Positions 34,265 through 45,779 of a DNA stretch of 64,000 bases are shown piece after piece. A program made the position numbers and the translations under genes. This stretch comes from Orobanche coerulescens (taxonomy: Eukaryota; Streptophyta; Magnoliopsida; Lamiales; Orobanchaceae), in assembly GCA_033398695.1 (NCBI GenBank), contig JAWKAU010000240.1, forward strand, positions 1 through 64,000, in the 5' to 3' direction. The notes under the pieces are model-generated. The model did not search any database. It was given only the letters and a program-made list of their open reading frames with translations, and was not told the origin of the DNA. The stretch's first letter is position 1; every line of letters starts with the position of its first letter.

Positions 34265-36614
34265 TGTAACACCCCGAGATATTCGGAATAATTACAGCGC
34301 CGTAAACCCTTTAGATAAGGATTTACAAGGCTGATTTTAAAAGAAGTGTAAAAACAATATAATCGAACAACTGAAATTCAAATACAGATTTGATTCAACC
34401 GATCAAATGAGTTAACTTATACAACCATATCGAATTGACCTTATTAAAACAGAAGTACTCGAGTACTAAACGAACCAAGAAGACAAATCACAATAACAAT
34501 AACATCAATCACATCACTGAGCCATTCCATCGTCCTGTCGGTACTGTGGTTGCCTCCCCGCTCCTCGGCTACCTGAACATCAAAACAATGTCCACCCCCG
34601 AAGGGGTTAGCAAAACTATGCTAGTACAAGTATCATCAAACAATAAATCATCAATGCATCAATAAAGCATGCAAAACGGACTTCCGCCACCGGAATCCAA
34701 CGATGCGAATCCTCACGATTCCATCAACACAATACAAGGTAATCCAGCGATCCAGCGCCCTCAGCATAGATCCCCATGATGATCCTGTCGGACCAACGCA
34801 TGATGGAAAACCCGTCCAACGATCCAGCGCCCTCAGCATAGATCCCCATGATGATCCCGTCGGACCAACGCATGGTGGACATTCGATCCAGCGCCCTCAG
34901 CATAGATCCTCATGACCCCCTCGGATCATTTATACCATAATCAATCAATTATGCATACACATATGCATTTCAATATGTTCATCAATACGAACAAACAACA
35001 ACGAATATCACGAGAATTTCCAGAAATACATCTCATATTCAACAATATGAACAAAACCACAAGCATGATAAATCGAACTCGACATATGATACTTGCCTCA
35101 AAAATGGCAAGGACGAAACACTTCAATGATCTCGACACACTCGAAGGCCGCCTCCTTCGATCAACGTAACAAGCTCGAACCTTAACAAAAGGAACGATAT
35201 ACAAATCATCTCAAGTCGAACGATGGCCTAACAATTCGGTCTACGGCCGAAAAGCTCAAAATAAACAATCTGCCTGGACTGCTTAGCGTGCGCTACGTAC
35301 TCTACGTAACGTGCGCTAAGCCGGCCTGTTAGCGTACGCTATCGTGTAAGACTAGCGTGCGCTAGCTACGAACTGACAGTTTGAATCGGCTGATACATAA
35401 CATACGCTACGTACGTTCTGTGCGTTAACTGAACCCCGATAGCGCACGTTAACTCACATATGTTAGCGTGCGCTACCCTTGCATGGCAGAACACTGCTAA
35501 CGGAAAAACTGGGTCAAAAGGTGGTGAATTCATGAATTCTATGACGATACAACAAGTCATCCTCAAGCATGTCATGCTAATAAGGTTTTGTGGAAGTTCC
35601 ATGATCATGAGGTACAAATATACGGATAATCAACTCAACATCATAATCTTATCTTCGATCTTCAAGAAATATTCTAAGTTCCGATTATTCCAAGTCCCAA
35701 AACATATGATTCCTTACGTAAAACATACGAACTAGGTAATCTCCGATTACTGATCATAAATCGATTTGAAAACGCTTAGGAGTCCATACTACTAAGATGG
35801 TTCAAAGGTTCATACGATGAATAAGTGTCGAAACGTCGAAAATATCCTTCTAACATGTGATGACCGGTCATAAACGAAATAAATGGCTATCTAAACATGA
35901 TTAGACGTCCTTAAGAACATTACTAACATGGGTGAAGAATCACCTACCTCAAGTAGTGAAGAACACGGAGGAAATCGAAGAAATCCAACAACAAAGGCTT
36001 GAACACCAATCTCCAATGATATACGATCTTCAATCACGAACTAGGGTGTTGATATGAAGTGTTTAGGATGCAGGAAGCTATGTTCTAAGTGTAAGAATTC
36101 GGGTAATGGGAGAAGAAAGAACTGAAATCACGAATAGGATGCTGTCCTATTTATAATAAATGGCTATTAGCGCGCGCTAGACCCTGTTCATAGCGTGCGC
36201 TAACGGCTCACTGACTAATCTGTACTCAGCACTTTGCGTGCGCTACGCATGTACCTGTAGCGTGCGCTAAGGCGTTGACTCGGCTTTTCCCGATAGCCGT
36301 CCAGGTACATCCCGACACGATCCGACAGGGGTCCCCCAGCCAGATCTCACCTACCGCACGTCTCAATCAAATTGACCACGCATAGCGTGCGCTAAAGACC
36401 CTCAGTAGCGTGCGCTATGAATCCACGTTAGCGCACGCTAAACATATCCTGTAGCGTGCGCTATATGCGCAGATTTACAATCTTTAAATCACAACCACGA
36501 AATTAAACGCTCGACAACATCGGATTATGAAATACGGAAAATAATACTCAGATCAAGTACAATCATTACAATATCACAAGTTCCAATTACATAACAGAAA
36601 TCTCGGGTATTACA
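34265..36614 (-). repeat. Tekay 1 5' LTR
   Basis: Partner of 27093-29440 with only scattered substitutions and a few small indels. Its motif clusters are at 35281-35480 and 36166-36465, its minus-strand TATA box near 36148-36158, and its tandem modules at 34743-34920. Confidence 0.9.
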
Positions 36615-36616
36615 CA

Positions 36617-36637
36617 CACTACGCCATATATGAGCTT
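36617..36637 (+). repeat. CACTA left terminal inverted repeat
   Basis: CACTACGCCATATATGAGCTT, matching the right end at 20 of 21 positions. The repeat remained intact because the gypsy insertion duplicated its first bases. Confidence 0.88.
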
Positions 36638-37159
36638 CAGTCACACCTAAAAAAGTGTGTTCATAGCTCAAAAAGTGTTGGTAAAAGAAAAAAAAAACAG
36701 GCTACGACTACACTTTGACCAAATTTGAGGGTGTTACAAAAATGGCCGCTACCATAGGGTTCTACGCTAACACTTTTATAGTTTCTCGTAACACTGCGGA
36801 AAGGTGTAGCTGTAGACCCCTATGCCAACACTTTTTGGTTCTCTTCCTACACCTTAAGAAGTGTTGTTGTAGACCTATGCCAACACCGTTATCTATATGG
36901 TGATACCATTAAAAGTATAGCTGTAGACCTATGGCTACACCTGTAACATAAAATTGTGAAACACTTCGATATTGTTGGCAACACCCTTTATCATTATGGC
37001 TACACTTGTTTCTTAAACAATTTAATATCTTTGACTACACTATGTTATTCTTTTATCAACACGTAAAGAGTATATTTTTGGGGTCAATGTCAATGGCTAC
37101 ATTTTTACATGTCTTTTACCAACACTCTAAATGCTAAAAATCAACATATGGTATTTAAA

Positions 37160-40100
37160 AATAGAGTTACCCATTAAAAAATAAATTCAAACATCCCAAT
37201 ACATAAAAAATTATCAAACAACCATCCAAATACATAAACCATCCAAAATAACTACATAAATCCCAAATGAATATAAGGATGTTAAGAATCCTATCGCAAT
37301 GATTTGAATCACCAAAGGGCCGGGTATATCCACCCGTTACAAAAATGGTGATACTCATCACAGTTTGCATCCATGGTAATCTCAACAACACATTCAAAAC
37401 CTGCAGTAGAAAAAAAATGCCGCTTATGATCTGTTTATCAAACGGAATCTGAATTCCAATTTCGAAATCTTGAATTTTGAAAACTAAAATAATAAATACA
37501 GATATTTTTAGCATGAGCAAATATTAGGTTATAAGCTTATGGACTAATTATAAAATTAACCCTGAGGTTTTGCCTAACTACACAACAATTGTAGGCTTCT
37601 AGCAACCGAACAAAAATTTGATGTCCGAACAATTGCGGAGTTTGTTCAACTGAGTAATCCTGCACATATTGACATGAATATAAACAACATAAGACAAGAT
37701 ATAAAAGTTAGTATTGGGAGACATATACCTTATGAAATTAGAAATCTAAAAGAAAAGAAGGGCCTCAATAAAACCTAGAGGATGGAGGATAAGGCCAGAA
37801 ATACCCTCGGACAGGTGGAGCAAACTGAGAGCCACAAAGAATGAAGCTGCTAGCGGGCGTCGAAGCAGCTGACAAGTGATGAACCAAGAGCCGCCGCTGA
37901 AATAATAACAATGGTAAACGCCTGAAATTGCAACGATGAAGAAAAGTAACATTAATGCGTGAGATAAAACATTGAAGACGGAATCAATCCGGATACCCAG
38001 GTGAATTACAACAAGAAAAGAAGATCACAAAAAATATAAAATAATCGAACAAAAGGAGACAAAAAATTACAAACTCACTGGGATTTGGAAGAAGAAAAAC
38101 CTTGATAAACGCTTCAAATTACAACAGTGGGGAAAAGGAACAACAGGACATAAAAGGAATCATTCGTAGAAAAGAAAACCCGATAAATGATGAGGCAGAA
38201 TCGACCACCAACAAAAGGAAAAATAAAGAAGAAATTAGAAAGGGCAGTTCACCCTCTTAGAGCAGTATGAATATTGCAATAAGTACAACTCTAAATAAAG
38301 TCATTAACAAGAGACTATATACCAGTAATTTGTTCCTCAAACAAATGAGCAAACATGTGATTGAAGCAAGCAGACATATATCTCCTTTAATACCATAGTA
38401 CTAGGCACAATGAGGGAGAAACACTAATCCAATACCAGTAATCACCAATCAACAACTTTCCCTAAAAGATGAGAACCCTAAAAGAAATTAATTATATAAC
38501 AGAGAACTATCAAAATTCCAACATATACAAATCTTATTATGTGCGTTGTGCACAGAGAATGCATAAAGTTGTATTTGCATTAATGAACCAGAACCCCAGA
38601 ATTATCATGGTGTTATAATGAATACCTGAGAAATGAACTACCCTTCATTATCAAGACAAGAAGTCGAGGTTTCCCACATACCTGTATACCGCTAGCCTAT
38701 TAACAAATAGAAACAAAGTCAGCAAATCATGTGCCAGTTAATGACAATAAAAATGATAATCTAGGAAACTGAGAGTTTTTTTAGGTCATATTTGAAAGAG
38801 TAATGGTACATATTCTGAATTCCCAACACAAAATTGTTGAAAGATGAAAGTGCTACAAATGCAATATTCAAAATAACAAATTTATAGGAAGCGAAGAGAA
38901 TTATAGATCATACAATGCTATTAGGCTCAAAACCAAGAAAGGTTTCAATATATATAATGTCAGCTGATTCTGTTAACCATAACTTTGTAAGGTGAATTAT
39001 TACCTTGTCAAAAGAAAGGATGTTATTCATGGAGTTAATGTTGATAATTACACAAACAATGGCACATACAATCACCTACAATCAAAATCCGAAGACAGCA
39101 ACCATAAATACCCCAAAAATGTGCCACTGTGAGCATGTTACATTCACAAGCTAAGAAAGATATCTCAGCCTAACGTTCATTAATTCAATTAGCAGCACAA
39201 TTAAATTTTGCTAAAGATGTTCGAACATGCTGTCCCTCGAGCCAAACTCGATATGGTAGTGTTGTTTCCAATCCAAGTTCGTTCGCCAGCCTACAAACCA
39301 AGGACCTTGTTCCAGTCAATGGAATCACAGAATCCTGATCAGTGTTGTTGAGATAACATAAAGAAATTCCTAATGACATAAAGCATAAAGCTAAGAAGAA
39401 GGGTGGAATTAGGCAACTAAATTTCTATTTATTTTTCATATAAAATTATACCAGTACTGATCTGACAAGTGATTCTATGATTAATATCGTAGGTTTCTCT
39501 AAGTCAATCATGTCGTAATCCAGTATGTTGCAGTAGAGGGGAAGCACTCTCCTCATATTTGAATTTTTGTTATCTATTTACAATTTTAACACTTCAACAG
39601 CTATAGACTTTAAGAAACTTGAGAAGAAGGAAACAAGAAAAAAAGAACTGTAACGTTTGAAAACAACGAGATTTACAGCAAGAAATAATGAAAATCACGT
39701 GTCGTTACCCTTTAAAACGTGCACTACCACGGTTATCAAGTCGTTGACAAGTCGGCCTGTTGGGTTTTCAAAAAAAATCGCTGGATGATTTACTGAGTGT
39801 AGACGGTAAATCCTTTTAACTGGAAATCTGACCAGAAAATCCAGCTTTTTACCCAGAAACACACCCGTAAAATTAGATCGGAAATTAAAAATGGTTAAAG
39901 TGAATGAACATGTACGCGTTTTCCTATCTCGTTTACATGTTTTATTTGCTCGTCTACTTTAATTATATTTGGATGTTATTATGAAGTGATTGTGATCTAT
40001 CATGGATATGTGTTGAATCTGAACTTTATATTCTATTAGTTTTTTATAAACACTATGAAGTTGTTGTGTATTTAGTTATATATTATGTATTAAATTTACT

Positions 40101-42260
40101 TGTGTTGAATCTGAACTTGGTGTCGTGATAACCTGCACACCACCCCTATCAGATTTAACCTAAATAGAAGGTGTACAAATAATCGAATGCTCAAAACAAA
40201 ATGAGTAGAGTAAAGGACATTTCACATTTCACCCCTTGAAGTCTGTATTCACAAAAAAGATACGCCCCCCTCTTTCTTATGAGACCAGTTTGTAAAAACA
40301 TAATCAAATGTCACGGGCATTTGTAAAGTTGAAAGAAATCTATGTTCTATTACAATTAGCTAAATCAAGTGGGTAGTTTTGTTTCTTTATTATTTTCCAG
40401 TTAACCCCATATGTATATAAATTATTTTAAGAAAATATTAAATAAAGGGATTAGAATTACCTGCTGCAGACATCCCATCTGCTTACTCCAACGATCTTAG
40501 CACGCATAGCCCTTTCCACATCACGTCGGTTCAAGTAATTTATAGTCTCATCTTCAACTTCAATGCATATAAATCTAGACAGTACGAAAGTACGAGTGCA
40601 ATTGCAAGAGGGGCGCAGCAAGACAGGGCCGTCTTCAGTAGAGCCAAGAGAAAAAGCCCGGACCTGACTGCAACACACTAGCACTGCACAGTGTCAAAAT
40701 AACTAAAGCCTATAACCGTGAAAAGGCAAGCATAGAAAAGACTGGAGCTGGGTGTTTCGGCTGGAGAAAATAACCGGATCAAAACTATCGGCAGACATAC
40801 TATAGAAGTCAAGCATACGTTGCCCTGTAACGAAACCCGAGCGTGGGGGATAACCAACACTCCTCACAACGGCGTGAGTCCAAAAATCCTGGGAGGATTT
40901 CATTGGTAAGCTCGGAGTCACAAATCTATGAGTATAATCCGACCACGAATTCCAAAATGTGTGATAATCACAAACCGAAACCAAACCAAACCGAAGAATC
41001 CGGCTAAAGCGAGCGGTCAATGTGTTACGGTAGCAGCATAAATCCAACAAAAGATAAAGCATCAATGGTCCAAACAGTACTACAAAGTGATTGTACCATG
41101 ATTAAAATGGCGCCCGACCATCCAAATTTCATCAAAACAAAAAATTCAGCAAGAACGACCAAAATCACCAACTCAAATTGTGATAGCCGAACATCATCGC
41201 AGATTCAGAAATCACATAACAGGTAAAAAATTGGTGCAAATTATTTAGCAACAAGAATGGCCAAACCAACATGTATTTCGAATGAACAGATGTTGCCAGT
41301 TTCAGAGATTGCCGCAGCCATGACGAGGGTCGTTGATGTCAGCCCAGAAATGAAGCCCGACTCTGAGACGCAGTCCGAGCAAAGTAAATAATGAGGCTTC
41401 TTCCGCGTCTGTAGAGAAATATGGAGGAAGAAGATTTCCCAGATTAAGAATCTGATACATCATATGATTCAGAAGAAGAAAGTGGTTTGGAGTTATTTGG
41501 TGATGATGAGAATCAGCCAAAACCAGAGTCTGAAGGCAAGGGTTCAGATATTATGGGAGCAGAGGGAACCCTCGGTCGTGATTGACTCAGCAAGAGTGAG
41601 TGAGTCGAATCGGAACCCAACTCAGAGAGTAGAAAAAGCAAGCCGCGACGAGAAGATAGAGTCGGACGGGTCGAGTCACTGAGTTGAAAACGATGGTATG
41701 CCAGACGCGATGGTGTGAAAGGGATCTGGAATAGCGGAATCGTATCCCCTTGGCGAGACAAACAGCGCACTCCCAAAACATCTGTCAGATCGCGAAGGGA
41801 AGGACTGAAAACTGCATCCGCGTATGGATGGAGACGGCCCCAAATTCATAACGCGTGAAAATCAACTCTGGGAACCGGATCTGTGCAGGCAGAGGAAGAA
41901 CGGCTATCGCGGCGTCGATTCAAGCCACTCAATAGACCAGAGGCTAAAATCTGGTCTGCAAAATCACGAGAAATCGCGAAGACCCCGGAAATCGGAAGGA
42001 ACGAAAGCTAGAAATCCAAAATTGCGATGAATTGGGAAACTACTAGACAAAGAAAAAGAAAGAACAACTATAACGTGCGGCGGCCAATGCCGGTACAATG
42101 ACCATGGTGAGAGGAAGAAATCCCCTAGTGTGTGCAAATCGCACCTAGTGAGTGTGAATCTCCTCTGCCGGAAAAGAAAAAGGAAAAAATTGAAAGTGAG
42201 TTGCCCTTATTCGTTCATCCCTTTTCTTTCTTCGCGTTTGATTGAGAGAGTTGAGAGTTG
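37160..42260 (-). other. CACTA interior with gene-like minus-strand stretches, not recognised
   Basis: The interior does not match a transposase I know. On the minus strand, 42200-41300 is less AT-rich and reads like a 5' untranslated region and first exon. A frame at 40684-40457 ends in CTGCAGCAG|GTAATTC, a good 5' splice site. A frame at 39379-39185 (with GLETTLPYRVWLEG) follows TTTGTAG|GCTGG, a good 3' splice site. AT-rich intron-like DNA separates them. It may be a captured host gene fragment or the decayed exons of the element itself. No function can be given. Confidence 0.3.
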
Positions 42261-42508
42261 AGAGTGAATTGACCAGTATTTGGATAAAGGCGGCCCGCTT
42301 ATTTTTTATTGATTTTTAAAGCCCAACGGCAACACATTTTTAAAGACCAACGGCTACACCGACTTCAATGTTACCGTAGATACTAAATAACGTCTACAGT
42401 AACAGTGACTCATAGCAATGCTAACACCAAAAAAAAGTGTAGGCCTAGATCACTTTCAAGACATATATGGCTACACTTTTGCTTGTAACACTGAAAAAAA
42501 CGTTGTTA

Positions 42509-42529
42509 AAGCCCATATATGGCGTAGTG
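42509..42529 (-). repeat. CACTA right terminal inverted repeat
   Basis: AAGCCCATATATGGCGTAGTG is the inverted partner of the left end, followed by ACA. Confidence 0.88.
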
Positions 42530-42770
42530 ACAAATTTTAAACGGGTTTGAGTGGCTGAACCATACTCTCATTATTTCATATGTTACTATACGAGTTTTTA
42601 ACTCAAGTAAGTAGTAAAATTATCTTTAATCGGTTTAGTACGAGTACAAGTACATAAATTCTAAATGAGTTCGAGTGGCTGAATCTTATCATCATTATTT
42701 TGTTCTTTGGTGTGTTCCGCTGCGGTACGATTCCAAGTGACTGAACCCTAACAAAGTATTAAATTATTTT
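42530..42770 (+). repeat. ~125-bp background repeat, two to three units
   Basis: AAACGGGTTTGAGTGGCTGAACC at 42539, AAATGAGTTCGAGTGGCTGAATC at about 42660 and CCAAGTGACTGAACCC near 42730 mark successive units. ATTATCTTTAATCGGTTTAG near 42619 corresponds to TCATCTTTTAATCGAGTTTG at 27049. Confidence 0.5.
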
Positions 42771-42997
42771 TAAACTTTTACTTATAAATTATAATATAAA
42801 GTGATTATTTGTCGAGTTTCGACGAGCTATACGATAGTTAAAATTAGAAAAACAATTTTAATTAATGGAGTATTTTTTTATTAGATGTTCACTTGATGAA
42901 TAGATGCGGGTGATAGTGTAACATAACTGCCGTAGTCATTTTAGGTAAAACTATCACACATTTAATTTATTTTGGATGTATTAAATAATATTCCTTC
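42771..42997. other. AT-rich intergenic DNA
   Basis: Nothing recognisable. The final CCTTC (42993-42997) is the left target duplication of the copia element. Confidence 0.5.
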
Positions 42998-43302
42998 TGT
43001 TATAATATCATCAATAATGATATGTGGGATCAACAATCAATAATTCAATCAATTATTGGATTGAAATATCTAATATAAAAATAATTGTGTTGTATAATAA
43101 ATAATATTAATTTGTTGCATAGCATGTAAACTTGAGCTATAAATAGACCTCTTTGGTAGAGCTTTGGAGATATAATTCATTCTAATAAAAGCTCAATTTC
43201 TTCATCTTCTTTCATCCTCCTTTATGCTTATATTGTAGTAATATATATTACAATATATATGATATATATTGTGAAGTGATAAAAATATCCGATTTTACAA
43301 CA
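42998..43302 (+). repeat. Copia 5' LTR
   Basis: TGTTATAATATC...GATTTTACAACA. A TATA box (CTATAAATAG) lies at about 43137-43146, followed by AATAAAAGCTC near 43184, which could act as a polyadenylation signal. ACGTTATCAGCACGAGC, a primer-site sequence common in plant copia elements, starts directly after it. Confidence 0.92.
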
Positions 43303-43318
43303 CGTTATCAGCACGAGC
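43303..43318 (+). other. Copia primer-binding site candidate
   Basis: CGTTATCAGCACGAGC abuts the LTR. It matches initiator Met tRNA only in part (ATCAG, GAGC), but the same sequence recurs after the 5' LTR of many plant copia elements. Confidence 0.5.
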
Positions 43319-43841
43319 TCTACCGATTTAATCCCATTCCGCAGCCGGACTCGATATATTGGTACATCATCCTTAAATTATAAAGGTATGTAATTAACTT
43401 TATTTATATTTAATTTACGTAATAATAATATTTAGATATGGTATTAATCTAATATCATTATTGATGATAATTAATATATTTAAGCAAATATAATAATTAT
43501 GTAAATATCATAAATTTAAATTTATATGCGTAAGGACCTAAGCTCAATCTTATTTTTAAGATGATTCTTGGACTATGGACTAATTATATGTAGGACCTAA
43601 ATAATAATGAATTTGTGTGAAGTGTAAAAATCTTCACCTATTTTTATTTGAAGAGTTCCATTTATTAGTGAAGAGTTGAATCTTCATCTATATTTTGTAG
43701 AAAATTACTAATGGGGGAATACAAAATCCCCATTCATAAGACCACGAAAGATTTTATAATCGAGTAGTGATATTTTTATTTTTAGTAGTCATGCAAGATT
43801 TTATAATCGAGTAGTGATATTATTATAACTAACTATATAGA

Positions 43842-44528
43842 TAGAGGTGCCCAAAACGACCCAACCCGCCGGGTTGACCCGCCGACCCGGCTGACCCGTG
43901 CAGGACCCGGACCCGACTGACCCGTCGGACCCGTCGACCCGGACCCGTGGTATACACGGGTGAGGTCCGGGTCTAGGTTTTGCCTACCCGGCGACCCGCC
44001 GGGTCCGACCCGTAGACCCGACGGAAAAGTAAAAAAAAAAAATTGAAAATTGGCCGTTAGACCCGGCGGGTTGGACCCGTGACCCGGCGGGTCTAACGGC
44101 TAGTACAGATTTAAAAAAAAAAAAATTCCTATCTTTAAATACCTCACTACTCAACACATTTTTTTCACACCTTCAATATTATCTATCTCTCAAACTCTCA
44201 TTGCTAATTGCTATACTACTTAATCTCTCTCTTTTTTTCGCATTTAATCATTATGTCGAGTTCTGACAAGGAAAAGGCTATTGCTACATCTCCCAAAAAA
44301 TCCAAAATGTCCAAGTTCGAGCGAATGGGTCTTTGGGGCAAATCGAAGACGGGTCGGACCCGTGACCCGGCGGGTCGGACCCGGACCCGTGGCCGACCCG
44401 TCGACCCGCCAACCCCTACATTTCATATGTACGGGTGGGATCCGGGTCCTGTCCCGCCGACCCGGCGACCCGACGACCCGGCGGGTCCGACCCGGACCCG
44501 GACCCGGACCCTGCGTTGGGCACGTCTA
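43842..44528. mobile_element. hAT-like element, internally deleted (0.69 kb)
   Basis: Ends TAGAGGTGCCCAAAACG and, inverted, TAGACGTGCCCAACG; flanks TATATAGA and TATATATA agree at seven of eight bases, but lie in simple AT sequence. Dense GACCCG and CGGGTC repeats in both orientations (43860-44110 and 44350-44515) look like hAT subterminal repeats. Between them a TATA-poor leader leads to an ATG at 44253 with about 30 residues (MSSSDKEKAIATSPKKSKMS) like the start of a hAT transposase, which then runs straight into the right-hand repeats. Most of the transposase is deleted. Confidence 0.65.
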
Positions 44529-44543
44529 TATATATATATATGA
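44253..44543 (+). pseudogene. N-terminal stub of a hAT-type transposase
   Basis: Starts MSSSDKEKAIATSPKKSKMS and continues SKFERMGLWGKSK before becoming a translation of the GACCCG repeats. The BED zinc finger and catalytic domain are missing. The assignment rests on position within the element more than on motifs. Confidence 0.4.
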
Positions 44544-44802
44544 GTAGTGATATTATTATAACTAACTATATATATATATATATGAATTTCCATTCCCCAA
44601 ACTCTAATTACCAACGGTTAGTTCATTAAAATATATAAGAACATATTCACCAATTTTAATGATAATTAATAATAAAATAATTTTTTTTCTTCTTTTCCCC
44701 AACGGTCATAAACGGCCATATTTCAAAAATCAAACCTATAAATACTCATATTATACTCCACACTTATTAATCATCTCCAAAATATCTACCTATTTTTACA
44801 AA

Positions 44803-44970
44803 ATGGGTAAATATTTTATGACTTTCCTCACTCTTATTACATTTTTCAATTTCATCATTTGCTACACTCAAGTCGATTGCTTTAGTGAGACATATGTGAT
44901 TATCATTATGATGGTCACGATTCTTCTTTTAGTTTTTAGTTGGTTTGTTGTGTTTAATATTTTAGCATGA
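44803..44970 (+). CDS. Small hydrophobic protein frame in the copia leader
   Basis: A 55-residue frame starts MGKYFMTFLTLITFFNFIIC and ends in a second hydrophobic stretch (IIIMMVTILLLVF), so it could encode a protein with a signal sequence or two membrane spans. A TATA-like CTATAAATACTC at 44736-44747 and AACGGTCATAAACGGCCATA upstream resemble a small plant promoter. It lies inside the possible leader intron. I do not recognise it; it may be captured or a chance frame. Confidence 0.3.
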   Translation: MGKYFMTFLTLITFFNFIICYTQVDCFSETYVIIIMMVTILLLVFSWFVVFNILA

Positions 44971-45083
44971 ATGGTATTTGTATTGAGTAATAATTTCAAT
45001 TATACTTTTGTTTAGCTGACATCATTAAATGTAATAGCTATGTGTTAATTATATTTCAATCTTATGTTTTGTAATAGATAACC

Positions 45084-45779
45084 ATGTCCAATCTTAAGCT
45101 CGATTTCGCTCCCTTGAATCTTAATGGAGACAATTATATGTCTTGGACAAATGATGTGAAGACACATCTCATATGCAAAGGACTCGAAAATATTCTAACA
45201 AATAATGTGACAGATGCTACGAAAGAAAATGAGGTAGATGAAGAAGAGCTTTCTATGAATAAAGCAAAAGCATTAAAATGCATGAGGCAACATCTTGATG
45301 AAGGATTAAAACTAAAGTACATGAACGTGGATGATCCCAAAATTTTATGGGACAATCTTAAGAAAAGATTTGGGTATCAAAAGCAAGTGTTATTACCCGC
45401 ACTAGTTGATGAATGGAACAAGTTAAGATTTCAAAATTTTAAAAGTGTGAGCGAGTATAATTCTGCTATGTTCAGAATTGTATCACAACTAGAGTTTTGT
45501 GGTAAAATCATAACAGAAGGTGAAAAACTGGAAAAGACGTATGCTACATTCCATACGTCACATCTAATACTGCAACAACAATACAGAATGCGGGGATATA
45601 CCGAATACTCTGAATTAAATGCAGCTCTCTTACTTGCTGAAAAGAATAATGATCTGTTGATAAAGAATCACCAGTCTCGTCCTACAGGGGTGATAGCGAT
45701 TCCTGAAGCAAATGCCACAACTACTAATCAAGGACGTGGTGGTCATGGTTGGTTTAGAGGTCGAGGTCGGGGACGCGGT
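45084..45779 (+). CDS. Copia gag, 5' part, interrupted by Tekay 2
   Basis: The frame begins MSNLKLDFAPLNLNGDNYMS, a typical copia gag start, with the UBN2-like core (ILWDNLKKRFGYQKQVLLPA, VDEWNKLRFQNFKSVSEYNS) and ends in an Arg/Gly-rich stretch (GGHGWFRGRGRGRG). It contains 232 codons up to the insertion point without a stop. The interrupting element starts directly at 45780, with target duplication GCGGT (45775-45779). The reading frame resumes in phase at 55415. Confidence 0.88.

Larger units (their letters stand above)
27093..36614 (-). mobile_element. Ty3/gypsy Tekay-like chromovirus 1, 9.5 kb, coding region broken
   Basis: LTRs 27093-29440 and 34265-36614 (2348 and 2350 bp) are near-identical by eye, with target duplication CACAC at 27088-27092 and 36615-36619. 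On the minus strand: 5' LTR, primer site TGGTATCGGAGC, gag, protease, reverse transcriptase, RNase H, integrase, purine tract, 3' LTR. Domain order and similarity to the chromodomain-bearing element at 45780 place it in the Tekay/Del group. The coding region is cut by many small indels and the reverse transcriptase has lost a catalytic Asp, yet the LTRs are young. It was therefore probably copied in trans. Confidence 0.9.
36617..42529. mobile_element. CACTA DNA transposon, 5.9 kb, non-autonomous
   Basis: The left end reads CACTACGCCATATATGAGCTT and the right end, reverse-complemented, CACTACGCCATATATGGGCTT. The 3-bp duplication ACA lies at 36614-36616 and 42530-42532. Both subterminal regions (36640-37150 and 42310-42500) are full of short repeats of the GTAGACCTATGGCTACACC and GTGTTG types in both orientations, as expected for CACTA transposase binding. 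I see no CACTA transposase. The gypsy element next door inserted within the left tip, in the bases shared by TSD and terminus. Confidence 0.88.
43386..45077 (+). other. Possible 1.7-kb leader intron of the copia element
   Basis: TAAAG|GTATGT at 43385/43386 is a good 5' splice site, and TTATGTTTTGTAATAG| at 45077 a good 3' splice site, six bases before the gag ATG (45084). Splicing would remove the long leader with the hAT insertion and the small frame at 44803. Inferred from sequence only. Confidence 0.35.

Noticed and set aside
40457..40684. 75-residue minus-strand frame as a recognised domain
   Set aside because: The splice-site context is attractive, but I cannot match the residues to any family, so no product is assigned.
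44208..44543. 111-residue frame as a host gene
   Set aside because: Only about 30 residues look protein-like; the rest translates the GACCCG subterminal repeats of the hAT derivative.
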